Positions 9,093 through 19,307 of a stretch of DNA of 64,000 bases are shown piece after piece. Source of the DNA: Pararhizobium sp. IMCC21322 (GTDB lineage: Bacteria; Pseudomonadota; Alphaproteobacteria; Rhizobiales; GCA-2746425); NCBI RefSeq assembly GCF_030758295.1, contig NZ_CP132335.1, forward strand, positions 2,952,412 to 3,016,411, read 5' to 3'. Under the pieces are notes generated by a model. It made no database searches. It saw nothing but the letters and a program-made list of their open reading frames with translations, and was not told where the DNA came from. Both the position numbers and the translations under genes were made by a program. Position 1 is the stretch's first letter. Each line of letters opens with the position of its first letter.

Positions 9093-10280
9093 ATGACCGG
9101 CAGCGAAACACCGAAAACAATCACGCTGTTGGGTGCGACAGGATCTGTGGGCGATAGTGTACTAAGCGTCATCGCTTCCCAGCCCGCCCGATTCAAGCTG
9201 CATGCCGTTGTGGCCAGAAATTCTGCCACCAAACTGGCAAGAATTGCGATTTCGGCAGGCGCAAAATCTGCGGTACTGGCGGAAGAGGGCGAATTGTCAT
9301 CCCTGCGCGATGCTTTGGCCGGTACAGGCATTCAATGCGCCGCAGGACCAGAAGCGGTTGAAGCAGTGGCAACTGAGCCGGTAGATCTGGTGGTGGCAGC
9401 AATTGTGGGCGCCGCAGGCATTCGTCCCACATGGGCAGCCCTGAAAGCCGGGAACCAGATTGCGCTGGCAAATAAGGAATGCATGGTGTCTGCCGGAAAC
9501 CTGTTCATGAGCGAGGCGCGCCGACAGAACAAACCGATATTGCCTGTGGACTCTGAGCACAATGCCATTTGGCAGGTGTTTGACGAAGACAACAAAACCG
9601 CAATTGAAGCGGTCACCATAACTGCATCGGGTGGGCCGTTTCGAACCTGGTCACAAAAGCAGATTGCCTCTGCCACGCCACAGCAGGCTCTGAATCACCC
9701 CATTTGGGAAATGGGGTCCAAGATCACAATCGACTCAGCCTCCCTTATGAACAAGGGACTGGAACTGATTGAAGCCAAGCATTTATTTGGCCTGGAGGTG
9801 GAGCAATTGCGTGTGCTCGTTCATCCACAATCAATCATCCACGGACTGGTTCACTACAGTGATGGCTCCGTTTTGGCCCAATTGGGATGTGCTGATATGC
9901 GCGTGCCAGTCAGCTACTGCCTGAACTGGCCGAGCCGGGGAAAGTCTCCAGCGTCAAAACTGGACTTTTCTACAATTGCTACTTTGACATTTGAACCACC
10001 GGATCTGGAGCGATTTCCCTGCCTCCAACTGGCCTATGAGGCCATGTCGGCTGGTGGTGCAGCGACATGCGCGCTGAACGCAGCTAACGAAATTGCAGTT
10101 GCAGCCTTTCTCGATGAAAAAATTCCGTTTGGCGGGATTGCGCATATTGTTGACACGGTTTTGCAACAAACAGTCAAAGAGACCGGCTCGACGGAATTTG
10201 AGAATATAGATCAGGCAATTGAGAGTGATCGCATTGCGCGGGGCCGCGCGAGCAAATATCTTCAGCAGAAGCAGTGGTAG
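9093..10280 (+). CDS. dxr: 1-deoxy-D-xylulose 5-phosphate reductoisomerase
   Basis: Second committed step of the non-mevalonate isoprenoid pathway, converting DXP to MEP with NADPH. The 395-aa protein starts with the Rossmann motif GATGSVGDSVL (about residues 13-23), has the metal/substrate region VDSEHNAIWQ (about 150-159) and the SLMNKGLELIEA catalytic-domain motif (about 216-227). It supplies IPP for uppS two genes upstream. The ATG abuts the cdsA stop codon. Confidence 0.97.
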   Translation: MTGSETPKTITLLGATGSVGDSVLSVIASQPARFKLHAVVARNSATKLARIAISAGAKSAVLAEEGELSSLRDALAGTGIQCAAGPEAVEAVATEPVDLVVAAIVGAAGIRPTWAALKAGNQIALANKECMVSAGNLFMSEARRQNKPILPVDSEHNAIWQVFDEDNKTAIEAVTITASGGPFRTWSQKQIASATPQQALNHPIWEMGSKITIDSASLMNKGLELIEAKHLFGLEVEQLRVLVHPQSIIHGLVHYSDGSVLAQLGCADMRVPVSYCLNWPSRGKSPASKLDFSTIATLTFEPPDLERFPCLQLAYEAMSAGGAATCALNAANEIAVAAFLDEKIPFGGIAHIVDTVLQQTVKETGSTEFENIDQAIESDRIARGRASKYLQQKQW

Positions 10281-10354
10281 GATTCGCAATCCTGTGACGT
10301 CATTTTAGCCCGTGGTTAGTTTGGGGCTTCACGCATTTTTGGAAAATATAATAA

Positions 10355-11500
10355 ATGGATTTTTTGACTAGCCTTCCCAGCATGGGGTCCGGTTTCCTCG
10401 GATATGCCTTGCCCGCGTTGTTCGTTTTCACGGTTGTGGTGTTCTTTCACGAACTTGGCCATTATTGGGTCGGGCGTCTGTGTAATGTTGGCATTGAAGC
10501 ATTTTCTATCGGGTTTGGCGGAGAGATGCTGGGTTATACCGACAAGCGCGGTACACGCTGGAAGCTTTGTTGGATACCACTTGGCGGCTATGTGAAATTT
10601 AGCGGCGACGAAAATGCTGCAAGTGTTCCGGATAATGCCGCGCTTGATGCAATGGCAGAAGAAGAGCGACGCCAGACATTGGCTGGTAAGCCGGTTGGGC
10701 AACGTGCAGCCGTTGTCGCTGCCGGGCCATTGGCAAGTTTCCTGCTTTCGGTGGTTATTTTTGCCGGCATGTTCGTTTTCCTGGGCAAACCCATCATCCC
10801 ACCCATCGTCAGTGAAGTGATTGAAGGCAGTGCTGCTGAGGAAGCTGGACTGATGATCGATGATCGCATCCTGTCAGTTGACGGCGCGGAAGTTGAATCC
10901 TTTACCGACCTGCAGCGTATCGTGACGGCCAGTGCCGATCGCCAGATTGCTTTGCTGGTGGATCGCGATGGCAATGAGGTTGTGCTGGATGCAGTTCCAA
11001 AACGTCAGGAACTTACGGACCGCTTTGGAAACACCCAACGCGTGGGTGTTCTGGGCATACGGCAAAGCGCACAACGTGAAGACATTGTCATCAAAAGCTT
11101 CAACCCGGTAACCGGTGTCGTTGAGGGCGTGAAGGAAACAACCTTCATTGTAACTCGTACGCTCGATTATCTCTGGGGCGTCGTGACCGGCCGCGAATCT
11201 GCAGATCAGCTCGGTGGTCCGATCCGCGTTGTAAACATGTCCAGTCAGGTTGCTGCGATCAGTTTTGTGGCATTGCTCAATCTGACAGCAGTTCTGTCAG
11301 CGAGTATTGGCCTGATTAACCTGTTTCCCATCCCGATGCTGGATGGCGGGCATCTGGCCTTTTACGCTGTTGAGGCCGTCCGGGGGAAGCCATTGAGTGA
11401 CCGCGCCCAAGAATATGGCTTCAGAGCAGGGCTGGCTTTGATTCTTTTACTATTCCTGTTTGTGAACTGGAATGATATCAACTTCTTAATGGGGTCTTAA
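10355..11500 (+). CDS. rseP: Site-2 zinc metalloprotease RseP
   Basis: Inner-membrane intramembrane protease that cuts anti-sigma factors and leftover signal peptides. The 381-aa protein has HELGH in the first membrane segment (H32, E33, H36), a PDZ domain around residues 140-215, and the LDGGH motif of the third catalytic segment in NLFPIPMLDGGHL. Only one PDZ domain is evident, as is usual for alphaproteobacterial members, whereas E. coli RseP has two. It lies just before bamA in the conserved envelope cluster. The start is preceded only by a weak GGAAA. Confidence 0.94.
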   Translation: MDFLTSLPSMGSGFLGYALPALFVFTVVVFFHELGHYWVGRLCNVGIEAFSIGFGGEMLGYTDKRGTRWKLCWIPLGGYVKFSGDENAASVPDNAALDAMAEEERRQTLAGKPVGQRAAVVAAGPLASFLLSVVIFAGMFVFLGKPIIPPIVSEVIEGSAAEEAGLMIDDRILSVDGAEVESFTDLQRIVTASADRQIALLVDRDGNEVVLDAVPKRQELTDRFGNTQRVGVLGIRQSAQREDIVIKSFNPVTGVVEGVKETTFIVTRTLDYLWGVVTGRESADQLGGPIRVVNMSSQVAAISFVALLNLTAVLSASIGLINLFPIPMLDGGHLAFYAVEAVRGKPLSDRAQEYGFRAGLALILLLFLFVNWNDINFLMGS

Positions 11501-11704
11501 CTATGACGCCAAATGGTTTGAACAATGTTGCGAATGCGTGACCTGTTTGCAACGGAGTTTACAAAACAGCAAACCAATTCGCTCTATGGCTTGAACACAG
11601 ACTAAAACCCTGTAAAACAAGTCACCTATGTGAAATTGAGTCCGATGGACGTGCCTCTGTGTTTTCAGGGAACCGAAAATCGGCAAAGTCAGGCAAGTGG
11701 CCGT

Positions 11705-14020
11705 ATGTATTTTATGTTTTCGTCTCTCCGTAAAGTCGCAGTTCTTGCGGTCCTTTCGCTTTCTTTAGTCACCATTGGTGCAAGTCTTCCTGTTTTGGGA
11801 GGCGGCGGGTCTGCCTATGCGCAAACCGCGAGCCGAGTGTTGGTTGAGGGGAATCAGCGTGTCGATGACGATACAATCCTTGCTTATCTCTCGGTGCAGC
11901 CTGGTCAGCGCTACACCGAATTCGATATCAACGAGTCGTTAAAGGCTTTGTTTGCAACTGGCTTGTTTGCTGATGTTGAAATTGAACGCCGCCGTACCGT
12001 TCTTGTGGTGATTGTTGAAGAGAACCCGGTTTTGAACCGCGTCGTTTTTGAAGGCAATGATCGGTTGAAGGATGATGCGCTGGAAGCAGTTGTGCGGAGT
12101 AAGCCGCGTGGCGTCTTTACTCGCGCCAAGGTCCAGACTGATACGCAGCGTGTTTTGGAAATGTACCGCCGGTCCGGCCGCTTCGATGCGCGTGTGACAC
12201 CGAAGGTGATTGACCTTCCTCAAAACCGGGTTGATCTGGTTTTCGAAATTGACGAATCTGCCAAAACATCAATCTCCCGTGTAAGCTTTATTGGTAATTA
12301 CGCTTACAGCGACGGTAAGCTCCGGGAAGTTGTTGACACCAGCCAGAAGAACTTTCTGAGCTTTCTGAGCGGCAACGATATCTACGATCCAGACAAGCTG
12401 CGCGGCGATGAAGAGCGCCTGCGCAGTTTCTACTATCGTAAGGGCTATGCTGATTTCAGAATCATTTCCGCAGTGGCTGACCTTGATCGTGAGCGCAACA
12501 AATTCTTTGTGACTTTTACAATTGATGAGGGTGAGCGTTACGAATTTGGCGATATCGAAATCGACTCAGGCATTATCGGTCTGGACGGTGAATCACTGCG
12601 TCACGTGCTTCGGACCAAAAGCGGTAAAACCTATAACGCTGAATTGATTGAAAAAACTCTCGAAGACTTGACGCTTGAAACCGCGCGGATGGGCTTTCCA
12701 TTCACGCAGATTCGTCCTCGCGGTGATCGTGACTACGATCAGCAGATCATCCACCTGACTTATGTTATCGACGAAGGTCCTCGTGTTTATGTTGAGCGTA
12801 TCAACATCCGCGGCAACACCCGGACGCGTGACTACGTCATTCGTCGTGAGTTCGAGCTGGCCGAAGGTGATGCTTATAACAAGGTGCTGGTCGACCGTGC
12901 GGAGCGCAGATTGCGCAGGCTCGGTTACTTTAAGACCATTGATATTAGTCGCGTACCCGGCTCGTCTCCGGATCGCATGATCCTGAATGTAACAGTTGAA
13001 GATCAGCCAACCGGTGAACTGTCATTTGGTGCAGGTATCTCAACCGGCGATGGCCTGGTTGGTGACGTATCTCTGACAGAATCGAACTTCATGGGGCGCG
13101 GCTACAAGGTTAAAGCGTCCATAAGTGCCGGTGCTAGTAAACAGAATTATGATTTTGGATTTACCGACCCGTACTTCCTTGGACGCCGCATGTCGGCTGG
13201 CTTCGATGTGTATAGCCGCTTCAAGGAAAACGATGATTATGACGTCGAGAGAATTGGTGGTGGCCTGCGTTTCGGACTGCCGATCAAGGAAAATCTTGGC
13301 TTGGTCCTGCGTTACGGACTTGAGCAATCAGAATCGACGTTAACCGGTGCACTTGTAGATGTGCCGACTGGTGTGCAGGCAGATATTGCCGCTGGTGCAA
13401 CCATCACGTCATCCGTTGGCTATACTTTGACCTACAACACAGTCGACAGCCAGGTGTTGCCTCGAGATGGTAAGTTCATTCGCATTACCCAGGACTTTGC
13501 CGGTGTTGGTGGTGACGTTCATTACATCCGGACCTTGGCTGATGCGCGCATCTATCGCCAACTTCATACAGACTGGGATTGGGTCGGCATGGTTGGCGTT
13601 AAAGCCGGTAACATTACCGGCCTTGGTGAAGGCGTGCGATCTTCGGATGCTTTCTTTAAAGGCGGAGAATCCATTCGTGGCTTCGAGTCATACGGCCCTT
13701 ACGACAACACAACGACCGGATCGATTGGTGGTAACAATTTCTGGAACGCGACCGCCGAGGTAAACTTCCCGATCTGGGGACTACCGGAATCATTCGGAAT
13801 TCGTGGTGCGGTCTTTGCTGACGCTGGCTCCCTCTGGGGTGTTGATATGCGTAAGACAGCTAGCTTCGAAGACGACTCGTCTATCCGCTCTTCTGTTGGT
13901 GCCAGTATCTTGTGGCAGAGCCCGTTTGGTCCGCTGCGTGCTGACATTGCGCAGACAGTTACCAAAGAAGACTATGACGAAGAGCAGTTCTTCCGCTTCG
14001 GTGGTGGAGCCAAGTTCTAG
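11705..14020 (+). CDS. bamA: Outer-membrane protein assembly factor BamA
   Basis: Core of the BAM complex that inserts beta-barrel proteins into the outer membrane. With the ATG at 11705 (another at 11714) the protein is about 771 aa and begins with a signal peptide ending near GGSAYAQT; a GTG at 11630 would add 25 non-signal residues and is unlikely. Five POTRA repeats span roughly residues 30-410, followed by the 16-strand barrel with GLGEGVRSSDAFFKGGESIRGF (split here for clarity: the GG-E-S-IRGF motif is the conserved L6 VRGF/Y-type element) and a C-terminal Phe. No strong Shine-Dalgarno is visible. A strong terminator follows. Confidence 0.95.
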   Translation: MYFMFSSLRKVAVLAVLSLSLVTIGASLPVLGGGGSAYAQTASRVLVEGNQRVDDDTILAYLSVQPGQRYTEFDINESLKALFATGLFADVEIERRRTVLVVIVEENPVLNRVVFEGNDRLKDDALEAVVRSKPRGVFTRAKVQTDTQRVLEMYRRSGRFDARVTPKVIDLPQNRVDLVFEIDESAKTSISRVSFIGNYAYSDGKLREVVDTSQKNFLSFLSGNDIYDPDKLRGDEERLRSFYYRKGYADFRIISAVADLDRERNKFFVTFTIDEGERYEFGDIEIDSGIIGLDGESLRHVLRTKSGKTYNAELIEKTLEDLTLETARMGFPFTQIRPRGDRDYDQQIIHLTYVIDEGPRVYVERINIRGNTRTRDYVIRREFELAEGDAYNKVLVDRAERRLRRLGYFKTIDISRVPGSSPDRMILNVTVEDQPTGELSFGAGISTGDGLVGDVSLTESNFMGRGYKVKASISAGASKQNYDFGFTDPYFLGRRMSAGFDVYSRFKENDDYDVERIGGGLRFGLPIKENLGLVLRYGLEQSESTLTGALVDVPTGVQADIAAGATITSSVGYTLTYNTVDSQVLPRDGKFIRITQDFAGVGGDVHYIRTLADARIYRQLHTDWDWVGMVGVKAGNITGLGEGVRSSDAFFKGGESIRGFESYGPYDNTTTGSIGGNNFWNATAEVNFPIWGLPESFGIRGAVFADAGSLWGVDMRKTASFEDDSSIRSSVGASILWQSPFGPLRADIAQTVTKEDYDEEQFFRFGGGAKF

Positions 14021-14036
14021 TCAAAATTTGCTCATC

Positions 14037-14075
14037 AGGGCCGCCCTGTCGGAAGACAGTGGCGGCCCTTTTTAT
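14037..14075 (+). terminator. Rho-independent terminator after bamA
   Basis: AGGGCCGCC (14037-14045) pairs with GGCGGCCCT (14061-14069), with an inner CTGTC/GACAG stem capped by a GGAA loop, followed by TTTTATT. It is the clearest terminator in the window and separates rpsB-to-bamA from the lpx genes. Confidence 0.9.
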
Positions 14076-14189
14076 TAGAGCGCATCTATGCGTAATAAGC
14101 GTGCCTGTTGGAACCATGTCTGGTCAGGCGGCACATAGTTCAGCCAGATAATTCAAAAGTTTATGCGTTGCCGTGAAGGGATCAGTGAC

Positions 14190-15275
14190 TTGTCTGATAC
14201 AAGGTTTTTTGCAGTACCAGCCCCGATATCACTGAAGGAGATTGCAGACCTTTTGGGAGAATCTATTCCTGAAGGCGCGGATGAATCTGTGACTATCCAC
14301 AACACAAAAGCTTTGGACGATGCTGAACAGGGAGACGCCACATTTCTGGATAACGCCAAGTATGTCGACTTGCTGGCTGAGTGTGGGGCCTCATTGATCT
14401 TTTGCAAAAAACGATATGCGGACAAGGTTCCATCTACTGCCGTTGCCTGGGTAACTGCAGCTCCATATCACGCTTATGCCAAGCTCGTTTCTGCCCTCTA
14501 TCCAAATGCGGCTGGCTCAGCGCCTATGGTCGCAACCGGACCAAATGATACAAAAATCATACGCGGGCGCGTGCATCAGACGGCGAAGTTGGAGTCAGAT
14601 GTGGTGATTGAGCCAAATGCGACGGTCGGAGAAGAAGCAGAAATTGGAAGCGGTACCATTGTCGCCGCTGGCGCTGTCGTCGGGCGCGGTGTTAAAATTG
14701 GTCGGAATTGTTTCATTGGAGCAAATACGGTCGTGCAACATGCTTTGCTTGGCAATCGTGTTGTACTGCACTCTGGAACCTGTGTTGGCCAGGATGGTTT
14801 CGGCTATGCAATGGGGCCAACCGGCCACCTGAAGGTTCCACAGATCGGACGCGTGATCATTCAGGATGATGTGGAGATTGGTGCAAATACCTGTGTTGAT
14901 AGGGGAACCAATCGCGACACAACTATAGGTGAAGGAACCAAAATCGACAATCAGGTCCAGATTGGGCACAACGTGACAATTGGACGTCATTGTGTGCTGG
15001 TTGGCCAGGTTGGGATCGCGGGGAGCGCCTCGCTTGGTGATTTTGTTGTAATTGGCGGACAAACCGGTGTCATAGGACATGTAAGAATTGGCGACGGCGC
15101 CCAGATTGCCGGTGTCAGTGCTGTTCACGGTGATGTTCCGGCGGGCGCGCGTTGGGGTGGCGTTCCGGCCAAACCGCTGCGCGAATGGTTTAAAGAAATC
15201 ACGTTATTGAACCAATTGGCGAATAAAGAGATTGTCGTCGTCGAAAAGACGGGTTCAAACTCCGGAAAAGAGTGA
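14190..15275 (+). CDS. lpxD: UDP-3-O-(3-hydroxyacyl)glucosamine N-acyltransferase
   Basis: Third step of lipid A synthesis: adds the second 3-hydroxyacyl chain to UDP-acyl-GlcN. The protein has an N-terminal uridine-binding domain (about residues 1-100) and a long left-handed beta-helix of hexapeptide repeats with the conserved GQDGFGYA and [10 protein letters not shown] segments. I chose the TTG at 14190 because GAAGGG lies 9 nt upstream and the resulting MSDTRFF start resembles the family; an ATG at 14163 lacks a Shine-Dalgarno and would add 9 residues. The predicted length is 361 aa. fabZ and lpxA follow. Confidence 0.94.
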   Translation: MSDTRFFAVPAPISLKEIADLLGESIPEGADESVTIHNTKALDDAEQGDATFLDNAKYVDLLAECGASLIFCKKRYADKVPSTAVAWVTAAPYHAYAKLVSALYPNAAGSAPMVATGPNDTKIIRGRVHQTAKLESDVVIEPNATVGEEAEIGSGTIVAAGAVVGRGVKIGRNCFIGANTVVQHALLGNRVVLHSGTCVGQDGFGYAMGPTGHLKVPQIGRVIIQDDVEIGANTCVDRGTNRDTTIGEGTKIDNQVQIGHNVTIGRHCVLVGQVGIAGSASLGDFVVIGGQTGVIGHVRIGDGAQIAGVSAVHGDVPAGARWGGVPAKPLREWFKEITLLNQLANKEIVVVEKTGSNSGKE

Positions 15276-15341
15276 TCGTGGATATCTGCGATAGTAGGAA
15301 CTGTGATGCCGGAAACTGTAATAAAGGGGGCAAAATAGCTA

Positions 15342-15806
15342 ATGAGTGAAACCGCTACGACCGAATTGGGGTCGGCAGATATTCTCGATCTGCTGAAAGC
15401 CCTTCCGCATCGATATCCTTTCCTTCTTGTTGACAAACTCAAGGACATTGATGGAGACAATGCGTGTATTGGCGTTAAAAATGTTTCGGCAAATGAACCC
15501 CAATTCATGGGACATTTCCCCGGACAACCAGTTATGCCTGGAGTTCTTATGCTTGAGGGTATGGCCCAGACAGCCGGCGCGCTGTGCATTCTTGCCCAAT
15601 CCGTAGATTCGCCACCAAGCCTGGTCTATTTGATGAGCATCGACAGGGCGAAATTTCGCAAGCCTGTGGTGCCCGGTGATCAGATCGAATATCACGTCAA
15701 GAAGATACAAAGCCGAGGCAGCGTATGGAAATTCGGCTGCATAGCAATGGTTGATGGCAAGAAGGCCTGTGAGGCCGAAATTTCTGCCATGCTGATCGAT
15801 AAATAG
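15342..15806 (+). CDS. fabZ: 3-hydroxyacyl-ACP dehydratase FabZ
   Basis: Hot-dog-fold dehydratase of fatty acid elongation, converting 3-hydroxyacyl-ACP to enoyl-ACP; it competes with LpxA/LpxD for the 3-hydroxyacyl-ACP pool. The 154-aa protein carries the catalytic His in [11 protein letters not shown] (H23) and the acidic residue in [20 protein letters not shown]. It has a strong purine-rich ribosome-binding site (AAAGGGGG) and sits 8 bp before lpxA, the classical lpxD-fabZ-lpxA order. Confidence 0.97.
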   Translation: MSETATTELGSADILDLLKALPHRYPFLLVDKLKDIDGDNACIGVKNVSANEPQFMGHFPGQPVMPGVLMLEGMAQTAGALCILAQSVDSPPSLVYLMSIDRAKFRKPVVPGDQIEYHVKKIQSRGSVWKFGCIAMVDGKKACEAEISAMLIDK

Positions 15807-15814
15807 GAAAAAAA

Positions 15815-16609
15815 GTGACCATTCATCCAACCGCAATCATCCATCCTGATGCCAAACTGGGAAAGGGTGTATCAATCGGCGCTTATAGCGTTATCGAACA
15901 GCACGTTGCATTGGGCGATGGTGTTATCATCCGTCCCCATGTTGTTGTTGAGGGGCGGACGACAATTGGAGACAAGACCGAAATATTTCAGTTCTCCAGT
16001 ATTGGTGCTCAACCACAGGATCTGAAGTATGGTGGTGAACCCAGTCGCCTTGAAATCGGGGCGAACTGCACCATTCGGGAAAGCGTCACCATCAATACAG
16101 GCACTGAAGGTGGCGGTATGCTCACCAAAGTCGGGGATCAATGTTTGATCATGGCCGGTGCTCATATTGCGCATGATTGTATGGTTGGAAACCATGTCAT
16201 ATTCGTCAACAACGCGACTGTGGCAGGGCATGCGAATATCGGAGATCACGCGATCCTTGGAGGCCTCTCCGCTGTTCATCAGTTTGCTCGTATCGGCGAA
16301 CATGCTTTTGTCGGGGGTATGACAGGCGTCGAGCACGATGTAATTCCTTACGGGTCGGTTATTGGAAATCGAGCGCGACTTGGGGGATTGAACCTGGTTG
16401 GGCTGCGGCGCCGCAACATTGATAAGGCCGAAATTCATGTCCTGCGCAATGCCTATGCGCAACTGTTTATTGAAGAAGGGTCTTTTCAGGAACGCGTGGA
16501 TCAGGTTTCAGAAGCCTATCCGGACAGTTTACTGGTCAAGAATATGATTGATTTCATCCGCGCCGGTAACGGGCGTCGCATTTGCATGCCGCGCGAACAA
16601 TCGGGCTAA
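15815..16609 (+). CDS. lpxA: Acyl-ACP--UDP-N-acetylglucosamine O-acyltransferase
   Basis: First step of lipid A biosynthesis, transferring a 3-hydroxyacyl chain from ACP to UDP-GlcNAc. The 264-aa protein begins at a GTG (15815), giving MTIHPTAIIHPDA, the standard start of the family. It has a left-handed beta-helix of hexapeptide repeats, the AHIAHDCMVGN catalytic-His region (about residues 113-123) and the C-terminal helical domain (GLRRRNIDKAEIHVLRNAY). The gene is 8 bp after fabZ. Confidence 0.97.
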   Translation: MTIHPTAIIHPDAKLGKGVSIGAYSVIEQHVALGDGVIIRPHVVVEGRTTIGDKTEIFQFSSIGAQPQDLKYGGEPSRLEIGANCTIRESVTINTGTEGGGMLTKVGDQCLIMAGAHIAHDCMVGNHVIFVNNATVAGHANIGDHAILGGLSAVHQFARIGEHAFVGGMTGVEHDVIPYGSVIGNRARLGGLNLVGLRRRNIDKAEIHVLRNAYAQLFIEEGSFQERVDQVSEAYPDSLLVKNMIDFIRAGNGRRICMPREQSG

Positions 16610-16634
16610 ACGGGCCGGTTCCAAAGGTTTGCCA

Positions 16635-17495
16635 ATGAAGATCGTGCTTATTTGTGGTGGTGGTGTTCTGCCAAAGGACGTTGCACAGGCGTTGTTGAAG
16701 AAGCAGGCGGATTTTGCGGTTATTCGGCTGGCAGGTGAAGCTGACACTGATCTCCAATTACCCGCCTCCATTCCGCAGCTAACGGTTGCCTGGGGGCAGA
16801 TCGGTCGCTTCTTCCATTATCTGGAAGAACAGAATTGCACCCATGTTATTGCTGTTGGCGGGGTTACAAAACGCCCTGATTTTTCATCACTGAAACTGGA
16901 CTTTGGCGGGATAAAAGCGCTTCCAGAGGCCATTGCGACAGTCATTGGCGGTGATGACAAGGTGTTGAGCAATGTGGCAGGCATCTTTGAAAAACGTGGC
17001 TACGAGGTCATCGGGGTATTGGAAGCAACTCCTGAAATGTCTTGCCCTCACGGCCAGGTCTCCCGAAATGGGCCAAGCGAACAAGCTTTGCCTGACATTG
17101 AGCTGGCAACAAGGGCGGCTCATGCCGCAGGTTCTCTGGATATGGGGCAGGGCGCGGTTGCCGCAGACAACAGAGTGATCGCCATGGAAGGTCCAGAAGG
17201 GACCCGCGAGATGCTGCTGCGGGTCGCGACAATTCGCAAACAAAAACGCGCGCGTTGGAAGGCCGGACAGGGTGTACTGGTAAAACGCGCAAAGCCTGCG
17301 CAGGACATTCGTTTTGATGTTCCGGTCATTGGTCCGGACACTGTGCATCAGATCAAAGCAGCTGGCCTTGCGGGAATTGCAGTTGAAGCAGGCCGTGTCC
17401 TTTTGTTGGATCGCGAAGAGCTTTTGCGCGTTGCGCAGCAGGAAAATATATTCATTCACGGAATTTCACTGGACCAACCAGAGAAGTTCAAATGA
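16635..17495 (+). CDS. lpxI: UDP-2,3-diacylglucosamine pyrophosphatase LpxI (DUF1009)
   Basis: Cleaves UDP-2,3-diacylglucosamine to 2,3-diacylglucosamine 1-phosphate, the LpxH step, using the unrelated LpxI family typical of alphaproteobacteria. With the ATG at 16635 the protein is 286 aa and starts MKIVLICGGGVLPKDVA; upstream in-frame starts would overlap lpxA and add a non-conserved tail. The N-terminal part has GGVTKRPDF (about residues 73-81), and the C-terminal DUF1009 domain ends with GPDTV, GLAGIAVEAG and the DREEL segment. It overlaps lpxB by 4 bp (ATGA). Confidence 0.93.
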   Translation: MKIVLICGGGVLPKDVAQALLKKQADFAVIRLAGEADTDLQLPASIPQLTVAWGQIGRFFHYLEEQNCTHVIAVGGVTKRPDFSSLKLDFGGIKALPEAIATVIGGDDKVLSNVAGIFEKRGYEVIGVLEATPEMSCPHGQVSRNGPSEQALPDIELATRAAHAAGSLDMGQGAVAADNRVIAMEGPEGTREMLLRVATIRKQKRARWKAGQGVLVKRAKPAQDIRFDVPVIGPDTVHQIKAAGLAGIAVEAGRVLLLDREELLRVAQQENIFIHGISLDQPEKFK

Positions 17496-18661
17496 GGCCG
17501 CTACGCATAGCCATCGTCGCAGGGGAAGAATCAGGCGACCAATTGGGCGCAGAGCTTCTGGCCGCTCTGCGCGCCCAATATGATGGCGAGTTGGAGATTG
17601 CCGGTGTGGGCGGCGCGCTGATGCGCAATGAAGGTTTAAACAGCCTGTTTCCACTGTCGGACATCGCAGTGATGGGTTTTAGCGCCGTTCTGGCTCAATT
17701 GCCGAAAATTATCCGACTGGCGTATCGGTTGATTGATCATATTGTGGCGTTCAAGCCTGACATTCTGGTCATCATCGACAGTCCGGATTTCACCCATCCC
17801 GTGGCCAGGCGTGTGCGCCGCAAACTCCCGAAATTGCCGGTGATTGACTATGTTTCACCTAGTGTATGGGCGTGGCGTTCCGGTCGAGCACGCAAGATGA
17901 CACGCTATATCGATCATGTTCTTGGCATTCTCCCTTTTGAACCGGACGCCTATAAAAGATTAGCCGGACCGGCATGTACTTATGTGGGGCATCCGCTGGT
18001 CGACAAGATTGCCGCGATCAAAGCCCAGATAATACAGGCAGCACCGCAGAAAACGGCCTGCGCCAAGCGTCTGCTTGTCATGCCGGGTAGTCGCACTAGT
18101 GAAGTCACGCGTTTGCTGGGCCCGTTTGGGGAGGCTGTTTCTGCTTTGAAAGACACACTGCCCGACTTGCAGGTGGAAATCCCGGCTGTCGCCCATTTGA
18201 AGCAACATATTCAGCAGGAAACCTCCAATTGGGTCATTCAGCCGCAAATCGTGTCTGGAGAGGAAGCGAAGTTTGAAGCATTTGCCAAAGCGGATGCCGC
18301 ACTCGTCGCGTCAGGAACTGCCACGCTGGAACTGGCCCTGTGGGGCATTCCCATGGCTGTTGGCTATAAACTGGACCCGATTGCCAAACGTCTCAAATGG
18401 CTGGGTAACGTGTCTTCAATCGTGTTGCCAAATCTCATTCTGGAAGAAAACATAGTGCCGGAATTTATTGACGAAGACTGCAGTGGGCTTGCAATGAGCG
18501 ACGCCATTTTGCCATTGCTTCAGCAAAACCAGGACTACACTGCCCAGATTGAGGCATTCAAAAAATTGCAGAATCTATGCTCAGTTGCGCCGCACAGTCC
18601 TGCAGACCGCGCCGCCCAACTCGTTCTGGAATATGCTCCACCCCAATCTAATGGTGTGTAA
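17492..18661 (+). CDS. lpxB: Lipid-A-disaccharide synthase
   Basis: Peripheral inner-membrane GT-B-type glycosyltransferase joining 2,3-diacyl-GlcN-1-P and UDP-2,3-diacyl-GlcN into the lipid A disaccharide. The 389-aa protein starts with the family motif VAGEESGDQLGAEL, contains DYVSPSVWAWRSGRA and HPLVD, and has the GTATLELALWGIPMAVGYK segment of the UDP-sugar site. It overlaps lpxI by 4 bp and ends the + strand envelope block; the next gene converges on it from the - strand. Confidence 0.97.
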   Translation: MRPLRIAIVAGEESGDQLGAELLAALRAQYDGELEIAGVGGALMRNEGLNSLFPLSDIAVMGFSAVLAQLPKIIRLAYRLIDHIVAFKPDILVIIDSPDFTHPVARRVRRKLPKLPVIDYVSPSVWAWRSGRARKMTRYIDHVLGILPFEPDAYKRLAGPACTYVGHPLVDKIAAIKAQIIQAAPQKTACAKRLLVMPGSRTSEVTRLLGPFGEAVSALKDTLPDLQVEIPAVAHLKQHIQQETSNWVIQPQIVSGEEAKFEAFAKADAALVASGTATLELALWGIPMAVGYKLDPIAKRLKWLGNVSSIVLPNLILEENIVPEFIDEDCSGLAMSDAILPLLQQNQDYTAQIEAFKKLQNLCSVAPHSPADRAAQLVLEYAPPQSNGV

Positions 18662-18677
18662 TGGTTCCTGATGGTGG

Positions 18678-19292
18678 CTAATGGTGAGCCAGAATTGCTT
18701 TCACCGCCGGCCGTGCCTCAACACGTGCCATATGATCCTGAATCTTTGGGAAACTGGCGACATCAACCCGATCAGACTTTAGCCAGCGCGCAATCGTATA
18801 AAGATACGGATCGCAAATGGAATAGCTCTCACCCATGACCCAGGGACCTTCAAACATGGTGTCCTCAATCATTTGCATAAGCGCGCTCATGTTTTCCGGG
18901 ACTTTCTTGTTCATGTCTTCAAGCGATGACGGCTCGTCTGCCCAACGGTGGCCGCGCAGTTTGTGGGCATGAGCCACATGAACGGTTGAAGACAAATAGT
19001 TGTTGAACGCCTGAATTCTGGCGAATTCAAAAGGAATATCCAATGTTGCAAGCCCTGCATCTGGGTAGGTTTGCGCAATAAACGCCAAAATAGCCGGGGT
19101 CTCGGTTAAAGCGCCGGCATCCGATACCAGAACCGGCACCCGAGCTTTACCATTGATTGCCAGAAACTCCGGTGATTGCTGCTGCTTTTTGGAAAAATCC
19201 AGAGCAATGCCTTCATAATCAGCCCCAGCTTCTTCAAGTGCAATATGGGCAGCCATCGCACAGGTTCCAGGCGCATAATAGAGCTTTAGCAT
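18678..19292 (-). CDS. Glutathione S-transferase family protein (beta-like)
   Basis: Two-domain GST: thioredoxin-fold N-terminus with LKLYYAPGTCAMAAHIALEEAG, where the Cys near residue 11 matches the catalytic/mixed-disulfide Cys of bacterial beta-class GSTs; a GKARVPVL cis-Pro segment near residues 50-57; and an all-helical C-terminal domain from about residue 85. The ATG at 19292 gives 204 aa; a TTG two codons upstream is closer to the GAGG sequence and could be used instead. It lies directly downstream of gltA, behind a terminator whose T-run abuts the gst ribosome-binding site. The substrate cannot be told from sequence. Confidence 0.85.
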   Translation of the reverse strand: MLKLYYAPGTCAMAAHIALEEAGADYEGIALDFSKKQQQSPEFLAINGKARVPVLVSDAGALTETPAILAFIAQTYPDAGLATLDIPFEFARIQAFNNYLSSTVHVAHAHKLRGHRWADEPSSLEDMNKKVPENMSALMQMIEDTMFEGPWVMGESYSICDPYLYTIARWLKSDRVDVASFPKIQDHMARVEARPAVKAILAHH

Positions 19293-19307
19293 GGACAATA
19301 ATCCTCA